Notes: a model not told the origin generated them from the letters alone. A stretch of DNA of 64,000 bases from Novosphingobium sp. MD-1 (GCF_001014975.1 NZ_BBXA01000033.1:124001-188000); one strand, 5' to 3'; positions 1 to 8,502 are shown, counted from the first letter of the stretch. Translations and numbers: made by a program.

Positions 1-2
1 AC

Positions 3-143
3 ATCGTGACGGCGCGGCCCGGCGTCATGCTGGAAGGGGCAGTTCGCATCGGCACGGTCGACGGCAGCACGGTCGCGGGCGTGGAAGTGAAAGCGCTGAA
101 AGCCGCCAACGAGGCGTTTTTCCACGACTGGATGGAAGCCTGA
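3..143 (+). CDS. C-terminal end of an unidentified protein (5' truncated by window edge)
   Basis: An open frame enters from the left edge and ends in TGA at 141-143. The visible 46 residues finish with a hydrophilic helix-like tail ending FFHDWMEA. There is too little sequence to assign a family. Base composition matches the neighbouring genes, so it is read as the end of a real upstream gene rather than noise. It is convergent with the GNAT gene, with 36 bp between the two stop codons. Confidence 0.5.
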   Translation: MVTARPGVMLEGAVRIGTVDGSTVAGVEVKALKAANEAFFHDWMEA

Positions 144-179
144 CCCTGACGGATTGCGTGCGCGCCCGGTTTGGGGCGA

Positions 180-761
180 TCAACCCGCCGGCCGCAGCAT
201 CGACCAGAATCGCGGCCCTCCGCCCGACACCGTCCACGTGTCGATGACCTCGAAACCAAGCCTGTTGTAGATGCCGATGTTTCCTTCGGTCGCTGTTTCG
301 AGATAGCAATCCTCCGTCCGTCCAAAGCGATCGAGACCCACGCGGATCGCGCCGCCGCCCAGCCCCTTGCCCTGCGCCGCCGGATCGCATCCGGCGATGT
401 GCAGATACCAGAATCGCCCGCGTGGCATGTGGCTTTCGATCGCGTGCGACACCCGGATCGCGCGCGCCACCGCCGGGCCGAGCGCGGCCAGGAAGGCGGG
501 CGCGCCCGCGACCGTTTCCATCAGTGGCACTTTCGTTCGGCCGGGCGCGCGCCACAGCGTCGCCGCGCGGCAGCCCTCGTACGCGAAGACCGCCCCCGCC
601 CGCGCGTCGCTGGCATAGAGCAGCCGGAACAGGCGCGGCATCCGGCGCGCGCGCACGGCGGCGTCGGGAAAGATGAACGACATCGCCGGATCAACCGCGA
701 AGGCGCGGGCCAGCATCGCGGCGATGGGATCGCGTTCCCCAAGACCCGCTTCGTGGAACAT
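180..761 (-). CDS. GNAT family N-acetyltransferase
   Basis: The 193-residue protein has the GNAT acetyl-CoA pyrophosphate-binding loop QGKGLG at residues 130-135 and the usual C-terminal N-x3-Y-x3-GF motif at 161-170. Length is typical of single-domain GNAT enzymes; the acceptor substrate cannot be deduced. The ATG at 761 was chosen because it is the first ATG after the coq4 stop (20 bp upstream), although the frame stays open further upstream inside coq4. The arrangement suggests cotranscription with coq4. A longer protein on the opposite strand is a high-GC shadow. Confidence 0.75.
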   Translation of the reverse strand: MFHEAGLGERDPIAAMLARAFAVDPAMSFIFPDAAVRARRMPRLFRLLYASDARAGAVFAYEGCRAATLWRAPGRTKVPLMETVAGAPAFLAALGPAVARAIRVSHAIESHMPRGRFWYLHIAGCDPAAQGKGLGGGAIRVGLDRFGRTEDCYLETATEGNIGIYNRLGFEVIDTWTVSGGGPRFWSMLRPAG

Positions 762-781
762 GGTCTGGGGCTGGACCGCGA

Positions 782-1615
782 TCAGGCCGCCTGCTGGGCA
801 GCCGCCAGCAGATCGTAGGGGTCGATTCCGGCCGCACGCCACTTGGCATGCACTTCGGGATAGTAGCGCGCCGCGCGAATGCCGAGCATCCGGCGGGCTT
901 CGTCCAGCGGCATCGCCAGGACATCGCGGATCGGCATTTCGGCCAGCCGTGAACACGCCTTGCCCATCTTGTGCCCTTCGCGCACCGCGCGGAAGATAGG
1001 CACCTTGACCCGGCCGCGCCGCGAAATCTCCATGGCTCCGGCATAGCCGAGGAACAGGTGCGCCAGCGCCGGCTGCTGACCGTAGGTGAACGCCAGCACG
1101 CACTGTTCGCCCAGCGCATCGCGCCCATAGCCGGACAGCACGTGCATCAGATCGTGCGTATCGCGCAGGCGGCGCATGTACCAATCGACCTGATCGTCGA
1201 ACCGCGAATTGGCCGGGCGGTACTTTTCCAGTTCGTCGACCAGCCCCTGCGCCGACAGCCCCTCGCGCTCCATGAAGTCGCAATAGACCTGCCCGACAGA
1301 CCCCGCCGGCAGCCTGCGCAGCGCTTCATGATCGTCGAGAATCGTGACCAGCGACGGCTCGCTCGCCCGGATACGCTGACCGCGCTCCGTCGACAGGAAC
1401 GCGCGCGCGGCATCGTAGACCCCGCGCCAGGGCAGCGCCTCGAAGATGGGGAACACTTCGGCGGTGTTCTCCTTGTCCTTCACCAGTTCCCGGAAATGAC
1501 GCCACGCCTTCGCGAAATCGTATCGCATTTTCGGGCGGCCGGGCAGCATGAACGGAAGATCGTTGGTCCCGCGCGTCGCGGTATCGGTCATCGAGGCGGT
1601 AGCGAGCGTAGCCAT
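782..1615 (-). CDS. coq4: Ubiquinone biosynthesis protein Coq4
   Basis: This 277-residue protein carries the Coq4 signature H154-D-x2-H158 followed by E170, the metal-binding HDxxHx(10-13)E pattern, inside the conserved HVLSGYGRD stretch. Coq4 is needed for coenzyme Q assembly and has been linked to C1 decarboxylation/hydroxylation of the Q head group, acting at the membrane. Two starts are possible: the ATG at 1615 and the one at residue 9 (1591). The family core begins after residue 30, so the choice does not matter functionally. The gene is probably first in a two-gene unit with the GNAT gene and diverges from the membrane protein at 1727 across a 111 bp promoter region. Confidence 0.88.
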   Translation of the reverse strand: MATLATASMTDTATRGTNDLPFMLPGRPKMRYDFAKAWRHFRELVKDKENTAEVFPIFEALPWRGVYDAARAFLSTERGQRIRASEPSLVTILDDHEALRRLPAGSVGQVYCDFMEREGLSAQGLVDELEKYRPANSRFDDQVDWYMRRLRDTHDLMHVLSGYGRDALGEQCVLAFTYGQQPALAHLFLGYAGAMEISRRGRVKVPIFRAVREGHKMGKACSRLAEMPIRDVLAMPLDEARRMLGIRAARYYPEVHAKWRAAGIDPYDLLAAAQQAA

Positions 1616-1726
1616 TCATGCACCTGCGAGTTACTTACACCACTGTCATTTAGCAATCTTGCCTCGCTATGGCAAATAGGTTTCAAATCGACTACCTAAA
1701 TTCCGACAAAATACCGGGAGGGATCG

Positions 1727-2317
1727 ATGAAGCAACGCTGGCAGGTGCTGCTTGGCATATCGCTGGGGCTCGTGGCGCTCGCGGCAGGCCTGCTGGCCGG
1801 GCGCTCCACCACGGAAGGCTGGCAGCTTGCCGCGCGCTGGACCGCACGCGCCGGCTTTCCGCTGCTGATCCTGACCTACAGCGCATCCTCGCTGGCACGG
1901 CTGTGGCCCGGCCCGCAAACGCGGGCGCTGCTGCGCGAACGGCGTTACTGGGGCCTTGGCTTCGCCGCCTGCCACTTGATCCACCTGGCGGCGCTGATCA
2001 CGTTCCTGCGCCTGTCGGGCACGCAACGGCCCTTGCCGACCCTGCTGGGCGGAGGTCTGGCCTACGTGCTCCTCATCGCCATGGCGCTGACCTCCACCGA
2101 CGCCGCGATGCGCCGGCTGGGCAGGTGGTGGAAGCGGCTGCACACGTTCGGCATCCACTGGTTGTGGTTCATCTTCGCCTTTTCCTACGTGGGGCGCATC
2201 GCCCGGCCGGAAACGCGGATGATCGGGCTGATCGGCGGCGGCATCGCTATCGCCGCGCTGGGCCTGCGGATCGCGGCGCGGGTCAAGACCCGCCGCCCCG
2301 CTGCCCTCAGTCGTTGA
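1727..2317 (+). CDS. Ferric reductase-like (MsrQ/YedZ-type) heme membrane protein
   Basis: The 196-residue protein has about six hydrophobic helices and histidines H83, H86, H139 and H144 placed on helices as in ferric reductase-like transmembrane domains that bind b-type heme. MsrQ supplies electrons to the periplasmic methionine sulfoxide reductase MsrP, but no msrP lies next to it; a molybdopterin oxidoreductase sits far away at 46109. MsrQ is therefore only a fold-level call. A strong GGGAGG ribosome site precedes the ATG by 5 bases. The 3' end overlaps the convergent serB stop by 11 bp. Confidence 0.7.
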   Translation: MKQRWQVLLGISLGLVALAAGLLAGRSTTEGWQLAARWTARAGFPLLILTYSASSLARLWPGPQTRALLRERRYWGLGFAACHLIHLAALITFLRLSGTQRPLPTLLGGGLAYVLLIAMALTSTDAAMRRLGRWWKRLHTFGIHWLWFIFAFSYVGRIARPETRMIGLIGGGIAIAALGLRIAARVKTRRPAALSR

Positions 2318-3191
2318 CCCATTCCTCGCGCGGGATGCCGAACAGCAGCAGGATCGCGGTGAGATCGCCGCGATCAATCCAGCCATCGGCCGCCGCGCGC
2401 GCCTTGGGCTTGGCGCGATAGGCAAGGCCCCAATGCGCCGCCTCGATCATCGGGATGTCGTTGGCACCGTCCCCGGTCGCGAGGCTGGTAGCCCCCTCGC
2501 CCAGCCGCGCGGTTTCCTCCAGCAGCACGGCTTTCTTCACGCCGCTGTCGGTAATTCCGCCGACAAGCCCGCCGGTCAGCGCGCCATCGCGGATTTCCAG
2601 CCTGTTCGCCACGACGCGCTCGAACCCAAGTTGTTCGGCCACGGGATCGGCGAAGCTGTGAAAGCCGCCCGTCACCAGCACGGTGTGGCATCCCCGCGCC
2701 TTGAGCGTGGATACCAGCGTCCGCGCGCCCGGCATCGGCGCGATCCGTTCGGCAAGGCACTGGTGGATCGCGGCTTCGGGCAGGTCACGCAGCAGGCCCA
2801 CCCGCTCACGCAAGGCGGCCTCGAAATCCAGTTCGCCCTGCATCGCGCGCTCGGTGATCGCGGCGATCTGCTCCTTGATCCCCGCGAAATCGGCCAGTTC
2901 GTCGATGCATTCGGCCTGGATCATCGTCGAATCCATATCCGAAACGAACAGGCGTGGCGCCGCGATCGGGTGGAGCGACAGCAGCAGGTCGCTGTCCGGA
3001 AAGTGCGCGTCGAGAATGCGGCGGACCTCGGCCGCATCGCCTTCCAGCACTTCGAGTTCGAGCACCTCCTCGCACCCGTCAAGCATTCCCGCGCCGGCCA
3101 CTTCCCAGCCGCGTTCCTCGATCGCTTCCATCGCGCGCGCAAGATTGTCACCAAGCGTCTCAGGCTCTGCTATCAGGCGGGCGATGAGCAC
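2307..3191 (-). CDS. serB: Phosphoserine phosphatase SerB
   Basis: SerB is the last enzyme of L-serine synthesis, hydrolysing O-phosphoserine. The 294-residue protein has the HAD nucleophile motif DMDST at 85-89, a motif II serine/threonine region near VTGGF (173-177) and motif III/IV DGAND at 241-245, after an N-terminal ACT-like domain. The GTG start at 3191 was preferred because AAGGGA lies 7 bases upstream and the resulting N-terminus (LIARLIAEP) matches family practice; an ATG at 3224 would add 11 residues. The gene is divergent from miaA, and the two coding regions overlap by 8 bp at their 5' ends. Confidence 0.93.
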   Translation of the reverse strand: MLIARLIAEPETLGDNLARAMEAIEERGWEVAGAGMLDGCEEVLELEVLEGDAAEVRRILDAHFPDSDLLLSLHPIAAPRLFVSDMDSTMIQAECIDELADFAGIKEQIAAITERAMQGELDFEAALRERVGLLRDLPEAAIHQCLAERIAPMPGARTLVSTLKARGCHTVLVTGGFHSFADPVAEQLGFERVVANRLEIRDGALTGGLVGGITDSGVKKAVLLEETARLGEGATSLATGDGANDIPMIEAAHWGLAYRAKPKARAAADGWIDRGDLTAILLLFGIPREEWVND

Positions 3192-4173
3192 CGATAATTC
3201 CCTTTCATTCCACGATACCGGCATGGACGGCGGCACAGGCTCGCCGGTCAAACCACGGCTGGCGCTCATTGCAGGGCCGACGGCCAGCGGCAAGAGCGAT
3301 CTGGCGATAAAGCTGGCGCTGCACGAACGCGCACAGGGGCGCAAGGCCGTGGTCATCAATGCCGATAGCGCGCAGGTCTATCGCGATCTCGCCGTGCTGA
3401 GCGCGCGGCCGACCGAGCAGGAGATGCAGGGCATACCCCACCGCCTGTTCGGCGCGTGGGACGGCGCGGTGGCCTGCTCCGCCGCTGACTGGGCCGACGC
3501 GGCACGCGCGGAAATCGCGCAGGCCCATGCCGAGGACGCCCTGCCGATCCTGGTCGGCGGAACCGGCCTGTACATCCGCACCCTGCTCGACGGCATCGCG
3601 CCCGTGCCACCGATCGATCCCGCCATCCGCGCGGCGGTGCGCGCGATGCCGGTCGTGCAGGCGTGGGCAGCCCTGCGCGCCGAAGACCCCGAACGCGCGG
3701 CGCGGCTGGCCCCGGCCGATACCACGCGGGTCGCCCGCGCGCTGGAAGTCGTGCGCTCGACCGGCCGCCCGCTGGCGGCATGGCAGGCCGAACGCAGCGG
3801 CGGGATCGGCGGCACGGTCACCTTGGCCCCGGTGATCCTGCTGCCAGATCGGCAGTGGCTCTATCACCGGTGTGACCTGCGCTTCCGCCGGATGTGGCAA
3901 AGCGGCGCGATCGAGGAAGTGCAGACCCTGCTCGCGCGCGGGCTGGACCCGGCCCTGCCCGTGATGCGCGCCATCGGCGTGCCGGAGATCGCGGCATTTC
4001 TGCGCGGTGAAAGCGATGCCGAGTCGGCCATCGTCGCCGGACAACAAGCCACGCGAAACTACGTCAAACGGCAGTTCACCTGGCTGAAACACCAGAATCC
4101 GGCGGAATGGCCGCGCCTTGCGAACGAAAATTACCTTGACAGAGACGATATAGCAGGATTATTTCAAACATAG
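3184..4173 (+). CDS. miaA: tRNA dimethylallyltransferase MiaA
   Basis: MiaA transfers a dimethylallyl group to A37 of tRNAs reading UNN codons. The 329-residue protein has the P-loop GPTASGKS at 31-38, the catalytic-aspartate segment DSAQVYRD from residue 61 and the VGGTGLY motif at 124-130. Starts at 3184 and 3223 are both possible; the first has a weak GGCGGG ribosome site and the second none. Its 5' end overlaps serB on the other strand, so each promoter must lie inside the other gene. Downstream it runs into the ilvB leader, where a hairpin could also serve as its terminator. Confidence 0.92.
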   Translation: MSTDNSLSFHDTGMDGGTGSPVKPRLALIAGPTASGKSDLAIKLALHERAQGRKAVVINADSAQVYRDLAVLSARPTEQEMQGIPHRLFGAWDGAVACSAADWADAARAEIAQAHAEDALPILVGGTGLYIRTLLDGIAPVPPIDPAIRAAVRAMPVVQAWAALRAEDPERAARLAPADTTRVARALEVVRSTGRPLAAWQAERSGGIGGTVTLAPVILLPDRQWLYHRCDLRFRRMWQSGAIEEVQTLLARGLDPALPVMRAIGVPEIAAFLRGESDAESAIVAGQQATRNYVKRQFTWLKHQNPAEWPRLANENYLDRDDIAGLFQT

Positions 4174-4177
4174 CTGC

Positions 4178-4206
4178 TTGACATGGCATTTTATATCAAG
4201 TAGCAG
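4178..4206 (+). promoter_or_regulatory. Candidate promoter for ilvB (TTGACA / TAGCAG)
   Basis: A perfect TTGACA box at 4178-4183 is followed after 17 bases by TAGCAG at 4201-4206. The weak TAG-x-x-G -10 resembles the TAGAGG of the tRNA-Glu promoter in this window. A second TTGACA lies at 4136-4141 inside the end of miaA. Transcription from the first box would begin near 4213, leaving a leader of about 220 nt before ilvB. This is inference from motif spacing only. Confidence 0.5.
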
Positions 4207-4251
4207 GCCGTCAACTGCCCGACTTGCGTCGGGTGCCCGGAAGGGAGAGAC

Positions 4252-4290
4252 GGCCCGGCGCAGCCAGCTCTGCGCCGGGCCATAATTTTT
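4252..4290 (+). terminator. Rho-independent terminator or attenuator in the ilvB leader
   Basis: A perfect 12-bp stem, GGCCCGGCGCAG (4252-4263) with CTGCGCCGGGCC (4270-4281), has a 6-nt loop and is followed by ATAATTTTT. It has the structure of an intrinsic terminator. It lies 78 bp past the miaA stop but also downstream of a TTGACA promoter and 140 bp before ilvB. It can therefore end miaA transcription, attenuate ilvB, or both. A smaller hairpin, CCCGAC/GTCGGG, lies just upstream at 4218-4233. No branched-chain-rich leader peptide was found. Confidence 0.75.
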
Positions 4291-4431
4291 CGGCCGACAG
4301 TGTATTTCCGGCCCCGGTCGGAGCAAGTGCCGTCCTCTTCCGGGGATGGAAAAACGATACGTTGGATTGTTCGCAGAGTTGCAAGACAGGCGAAGCTGGA
4401 ACCCAGATCGCCCAACAAGGGACGAAGTACC

Positions 4432-6180
4432 GTGAAAACCGAGCGCAGCGGCGCGGAAATCCTGGTCGAAAGCCTGGTCGCCAAGGGCGTCGAATTCGTG
4501 TTCGGCTATCCCGGCGGTGCGGTGCTCCCGATCTATGACGCGCTGTTCGGCGATGAACGCATCCGCCACATCCTCGTCCGGCACGAAGCCGGCGCCGCCC
4601 ATGCGGCCGAAGGCTATGCCCGCGCCACCGGCAAGCCCGGCGTGGTGCTGGTGACGTCCGGCCCCGGTGCGACCAACGCGGTCACCGGCATCGCCGACGC
4701 GTTCATGGATTCGATTCCGCTGGTCGTCATCACCGGCCAGGTCGCCACCGCGCTGATCGGCTCGGATGCCTTCCAGGAAGCCGACACCATCGGCATCACC
4801 CGGCACTGCACCAAGCACAACTATCTGGTGAAGGACCCTTCGCAGCTCGCCGCGACGATCGACGAAGCGTTCCGCATCGCCACCGAAGGCCGCCCCGGCC
4901 CGGTCGTGATCGACATTCCCAAGGACGTGCAGGTCGCCTCGGCCACGTGGACCGAGGTCGCGCCGCAGCAGCGCAACCGCTATGCCCCGCAAACCGAAGG
5001 CAACCGGCAGGACATCGCCGAGGCCATCGAGATGATCGCGGCCGCGGAAGCGCCGATCTTCTACACCGGCGGCGGCGTGATCAATTCCGGCCCCGAAGCC
5101 ACGCGCCTGCTGCGCGAGCTTCAGGCGCTGACCGGCGCGCCCGTCACCTCCACGCTGATGGGCCTGGGCGCGTTTCCGGCCGATCATCCGGCGTGGCTTG
5201 GCATGCTGGGCATGCACGGCACGTACGAGGCCAATCTGGCGATGAACCGGGCCGACCTGATCGTCGCGGTCGGCGCGCGCTTCGATGATCGCGTCACCGG
5301 GCGCCTCGATGCCTTCGCGCCCAACAGCAAGAAGATCCACATCGATATCGACCGCGCCTCCATCAACAAGACGGTGCGCGTGGACCTGCCGGTCATCGGC
5401 GATTGCGGCAAGGTGCTGGCACAGCTGATCGAGGCCTGGAAGGCTGGCGGCCACCAGAAGGCAGACCTTCAGGAATGGTACGCCCGCATCGACGGCTGGC
5501 GCGCGCGCAAGAGCCTGTCCTATCCGAAGCGCAGCAAGGATATCATGCCGCAGTTCGCGATCGAGCGCCTCTATGCGCTGACGCGGGATCGCGATCCGAT
5601 CATCGCCACCGAAGTCGGCCAGCACCAGATGTGGGCGGCGCAGTACTTCCACTTCATGAAGCCGAACAAGTGGCTGACCTCGGGCGGGCTCGGCACGATG
5701 GGCTATGGCCTGCCGGCCGCGATCGGCGCGCAAGTGGGCTTCCCCGATGCGCTGGTGATCGACGTGGCGGGCGATGCTTCGATCCAGATGAACATCCAGG
5801 AACTGGGCACCGCCACGCAATACCGTCTGCCGGTCAAGGTCTTCGTGCTCAACAACGAATGGATGGGCATGGTCCGCCAGTGGCAGGAACTGACCTATGA
5901 AAGCCGCTATTCCAACTCGTACTCCGACAGCCTTCCCGATTTCGTGAAGCTGGCCGAAGCCTATGGCTGGAAGGGCATCCGCATCGAGGACGAAAGCCAG
6001 CTCGACGCCGGCATCCAGGCGATGATCGACCATCCCGGCCCGGTCATCGTCGATTGCCTCGTCGCCAAGGAGGCGAACTGCTTCCCGATGATCCCGAGCG
6101 GCGCCGCGCATACCGAGATGCTGCTTTACGGCGATGCGGTGAGCGGCACGATGGACGATGAAGCCAAGGCGCTGGTCTGA
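4432..6180 (+). CDS. ilvB: Acetolactate synthase large (catalytic) subunit
   Basis: This ThDP enzyme condenses pyruvate with pyruvate or 2-ketobutyrate, the first committed step to valine, leucine and isoleucine. The 582-residue protein has the FGYPGGA segment (24-30), the cofactor-activating glutamate E52 in RHEAGAAH, and a ThDP/Mg-binding AGDASIQMN region near residue 448. The GTG at 4432 was chosen because AAGGGA lies about 9 bases upstream and the N-terminus then matches the family; the frame is open upstream to 4300 but has no ribosome site there. It is followed by ilvN after 43 bp. The 258 bp before it hold a promoter-like element and a terminator-like hairpin. Confidence 0.95.
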   Translation: MKTERSGAEILVESLVAKGVEFVFGYPGGAVLPIYDALFGDERIRHILVRHEAGAAHAAEGYARATGKPGVVLVTSGPGATNAVTGIADAFMDSIPLVVITGQVATALIGSDAFQEADTIGITRHCTKHNYLVKDPSQLAATIDEAFRIATEGRPGPVVIDIPKDVQVASATWTEVAPQQRNRYAPQTEGNRQDIAEAIEMIAAAEAPIFYTGGGVINSGPEATRLLRELQALTGAPVTSTLMGLGAFPADHPAWLGMLGMHGTYEANLAMNRADLIVAVGARFDDRVTGRLDAFAPNSKKIHIDIDRASINKTVRVDLPVIGDCGKVLAQLIEAWKAGGHQKADLQEWYARIDGWRARKSLSYPKRSKDIMPQFAIERLYALTRDRDPIIATEVGQHQMWAAQYFHFMKPNKWLTSGGLGTMGYGLPAAIGAQVGFPDALVIDVAGDASIQMNIQELGTATQYRLPVKVFVLNNEWMGMVRQWQELTYESRYSNSYSDSLPDFVKLAEAYGWKGIRIEDESQLDAGIQAMIDHPGPVIVDCLVAKEANCFPMIPSGAAHTEMLLYGDAVSGTMDDEAKALV

Positions 6181-6223
6181 CGGCGCGGACCGACGATTGC
6201 GCCCAGAGGAAAACCTTACAGTG

Positions 6224-6739
6224 ATGAAGATCAAGGAACAGGCGTCCGAACGCCACGTCCTGACCGTCATGGTCGACAACGAAGCCGGCATTCTTGCCAA
6301 GATTGCCGGCCTGTTCACCGCGCGCGGCTATAACATCGACAGCCTGACGGTGGCGGACATCACCGACGAGCACGACGTGAGCCGCATCACCATCGTGACG
6401 CACGGCCCGCCGGAAATCATCGACCAGATCCACGCCCAGCTGGAACGGCTGGTGCCGGTTCACAAGGTGACCGACCTGACCGAGGTGGGGCCTTACGTCG
6501 AACGCGAACTGGCGCTGATCAAGGTGGCCGGCACCGGCGACGCGCGCGTGGAAGCGCTGCGGCTGGCCGACGTGTTCCGCGCCAAGGTGGTGGACACCAC
6601 CACCCACAGCTTCGTGTTCGAACTGACCGGTACGCCGGACAAGATCAACACGTTCGTGGGCCTGATGCGCGAACTGGGGCTGGTCGAGGTCGGCCGCACC
6701 GGGATCGTCGGCATGATCCGGGGCGCGAACGCCGCCTGA
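6224..6739 (+). CDS. ilvN: Acetolactate synthase small (regulatory) subunit
   Basis: The regulatory subunit binds valine through ACT domains and activates the large subunit. The 171-residue protein has an N-terminal ACT domain (about residues 12-85, with LTVMVDNEAGILAKIAGLF-type sequence) and a C-terminal ACT-like half, the usual length for the long form. GTG at 6221 and ATG at 6224 are adjacent in frame; the ATG was taken. AGAGGA lies upstream. It belongs to the ilvB unit. A hairpin with a short T run separates it from ilvC. Confidence 0.94.
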   Translation: MKIKEQASERHVLTVMVDNEAGILAKIAGLFTARGYNIDSLTVADITDEHDVSRITIVTHGPPEIIDQIHAQLERLVPVHKVTDLTEVGPYVERELALIKVAGTGDARVEALRLADVFRAKVVDTTTHSFVFELTGTPDKINTFVGLMRELGLVEVGRTGIVGMIRGANAA

Positions 6740-6782
6740 ACGTCAAACCGATCCTGCAACGGACATTCTGAAGAACTACGTC

Positions 6783-6810
6783 ACCCCGGCTTGTTTCGGG
6801 GTCCATTTTT
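6783..6810 (+). terminator. Hairpin with T run between ilvN and ilvC (possible REP-like repeat)
   Basis: ACCCCG (6783-6788) pairs with CGGGGT (6797-6802) around an 8-nt loop, followed by CCATTTTT. The shape is that of a weak intrinsic terminator. The wording CACCCCGG...CGGGGTCCA also resembles the short palindromic repeats scattered in many alphaproteobacterial genomes, but only one copy is visible here. It may reduce read-through from ilvBN into ilvC. Confidence 0.5.
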
Positions 6811-6888
6811 CCCGATAGGGCGGCGCTGAACGGCCCCGATGGATGCTGAACCCGCTTCAGCATGGCGAACTGGACGAGGGAAAGCACA

Positions 6889-7908
6889 ATGAAGGTTTAT
6901 TACGACGCCGATACCGACCTGAACCTGATCACGGGCAAGAAGATCGCCATCCTGGGCTATGGCAGCCAGGGCCACGCCCACGCGCAGAACCTGCGCGATT
7001 CGGGCGTGAAGGAAGTGGCCATCGCGCTGCGCCCCGGATCGGCCAGCGCCAAGAAGGCCGAAGCCGCTGGCTTCAAGGTTCTGGCGAACGCCGATGCCGC
7101 CGCCTGGGCCGACGTGCTCATGATCCTGGCACCGGACGAACACCAGGCCGCGATCTACGCCGCCGACCTGCACGCCAACCTGAAGCCCGGCGCGGCGCTC
7201 GCCTTCGCGCACGGCCTCAACATCCACTTCGGCCTGATCGAACCGCGCGCCGACATCGACGTGATCATGATCGCGCCCAAGGGCCCGGGCCACACCGTGC
7301 GCGGCGAATACGTGAAGGGTGGCGGCGTACCGTGCCTTGTCGCCGTGCATCAGGACACCACCGGCAACGCGCACGACATCGCCCTCGCCTATGCCTCGGG
7401 CGTTGGCGGCGGCCGTTCGGGCATCATCGAAACCAACTTCCGCGAGGAATGCGAAACCGACCTGTTCGGTGAGCAGGCCGTGCTCTGCGGCGGCGCCACC
7501 GCGCTGGTCCAGGCCGGGTTCGAAACGCTGGTGGAAGCCGGCTACGCGCCGGAAATGGCGTACTTCGAATGCCTGCACGAACTGAAGCTGATCGTCGATC
7601 TGATGTACGAAGGCGGCATCGCCAACATGCGCTACTCGATCTCGAACACCGCCGAATACGGCGATATCAAGACCGGCCCGCGCATCATCACCGATGAAAC
7701 CAAGAAGGAAATGAAGCGCGTTCTGGCCGACATCCAGTCGGGCCGCTTCGTCAAGGACTTCGTGCTCGACAACCGCGCCGGGCAGCCCGAACTGAAGGCT
7801 TCGCGCATCGCCGCCAAGCGTCACCCGATCGAGGAAACCGGCGCCAAGCTGCGCGCGATGATGCCCTGGATCGGCGCCAACAAGCTGGTCGATCAGACCA
7901 AGAACTGA
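6889..7908 (+). CDS. ilvC: Ketol-acid reductoisomerase, class I
   Basis: IlvC isomerises and reduces acetolactate or acetohydroxybutyrate, the second common step of branched-chain amino acid synthesis. The 339-residue length is that of the short class I form. The Rossmann motif GYGSQGHAHA lies at 23-32 and the cofactor-specificity loop RPGSAS at 48-53 points to NADPH. KGPGHTVR and the acidic EECETDLFGEQ segment supply metal and substrate contacts. The ATG at 6889 has GAGGG about 10 bases upstream; the longer frame from 6862 lacks a ribosome site. It follows ilvBN by about 150 bp with a hairpin between, and a terminator follows. Confidence 0.96.
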   Translation: MKVYYDADTDLNLITGKKIAILGYGSQGHAHAQNLRDSGVKEVAIALRPGSASAKKAEAAGFKVLANADAAAWADVLMILAPDEHQAAIYAADLHANLKPGAALAFAHGLNIHFGLIEPRADIDVIMIAPKGPGHTVRGEYVKGGGVPCLVAVHQDTTGNAHDIALAYASGVGGGRSGIIETNFREECETDLFGEQAVLCGGATALVQAGFETLVEAGYAPEMAYFECLHELKLIVDLMYEGGIANMRYSISNTAEYGDIKTGPRIITDETKKEMKRVLADIQSGRFVKDFVLDNRAGQPELKASRIAAKRHPIEETGAKLRAMMPWIGANKLVDQTKN

Positions 7909-7988
7909 TGGCGAGGCACCGGGGCGCCGCCGCTGGCGCGCCCCGGCCCTTCCGGGCTTCGGCGTGCTGCCAATGCACGTATCCCAAG

Positions 7989-8016
7989 GGTGCGGGCACG
8001 GTCCGCACCGTTTTTA
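7989..8016 (+). terminator. Rho-independent terminator after ilvC
   Basis: GGTGCGG (7989-7995) pairs with CCGCACC (8003-8009) around a 7-nt loop, followed by GTTTTTA. It lies 80 bp past the ilvC stop and is oriented correctly to end the ilv transcript. A second GC-rich hairpin without a T run sits closer to ilvC at 7919-7946. Confidence 0.7.
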
Positions 8017-8112
8017 TTCCACAAACATCTCCTCCATTCGACGAATGGCAATGGACCAGTAACTTCTGTCTGATTATCTCCATTCTGGAGACATCACGAA
8101 GGATAACTATCC

Positions 8113-8502
8113 ATGGTTCGCGCACTGGCCGTTTCGGGCGGGCTGGTCCTGTGCAGCGCTCTTGGCGGGTGCGATTCCAAGCCGTCGCAACAAGCCGAGG
8201 AATCGGGTGCGAAGGCTTATGAAGCCGTCGGCGCTTTCGACGACGCTCCCTCAAGCGCGGGCAGCGAAACGGCGGAACTTGCCGACCCCCTGCCCGCGGC
8301 CAGCTGTGGCGCGGAAAAGGTGCAGGGTGTTCTCGGCAAGCGCGAAACGCTCGATCTCCACCTGGCGGTGCGCAAGGCGGTCAACCACGAAGTGATCCGT
8401 TGGGTTCACCCGGGTAACGTCGTGACCGAGGATTTCGCGCCCGAGCGCCTGAACGTGATGGTCAACGAGAACGGCTTGGTGGTCTCCGCGCGCTGCGGCT
8501 GA
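8113..8502 (+). CDS. Lipoprotein with peptidase inhibitor I78-like domain
   Basis: The 129-residue protein starts with a signal peptide ending in the lipobox LGGC, lipid-attachment cysteine C20, so it should be an envelope lipoprotein. The C-terminal part, with SCGAEKVQG early, then IRWVHPGNVVTEDFAPERLN and a final V-x-A-R-C-G, matches the I78 peptidase inhibitor family, which resembles potato inhibitor I and usually inhibits serine peptidases. AAGGA lies 8 bases before the ATG. The 200 bp upstream hold the ilvC terminator and two short inverted repeats (8034-8048 and 8077-8091) that could be regulatory. It is convergent with the epoxide hydrolase gene. Confidence 0.78.
   Translation: MVRALAVSGGLVLCSALGGCDSKPSQQAEESGAKAYEAVGAFDDAPSSAGSETAELADPLPAASCGAEKVQGVLGKRETLDLHLAVRKAVNHEVIRWVHPGNVVTEDFAPERLNVMVNENGLVVSARCG

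Noticed and set aside
4183..4203. Six-codon frame MAFYIK as an ilv leader peptide
   Set aside because: It has a single isoleucine, no ribosome site and sits within the promoter candidate itself, so it does not fit a branched-chain attenuator.
4159..6318. 719-residue minus-strand open frame over ilvB
   Set aside because: It is antisense to a clear acetolactate synthase gene, has no family match and no ribosome site; long antisense frames are expected at this G+C.
7919..7946. GC-rich hairpin just after ilvC as the terminator
   Set aside because: It has no T run; the hairpin at 7989-8016 with GTTTTTA is the better candidate.
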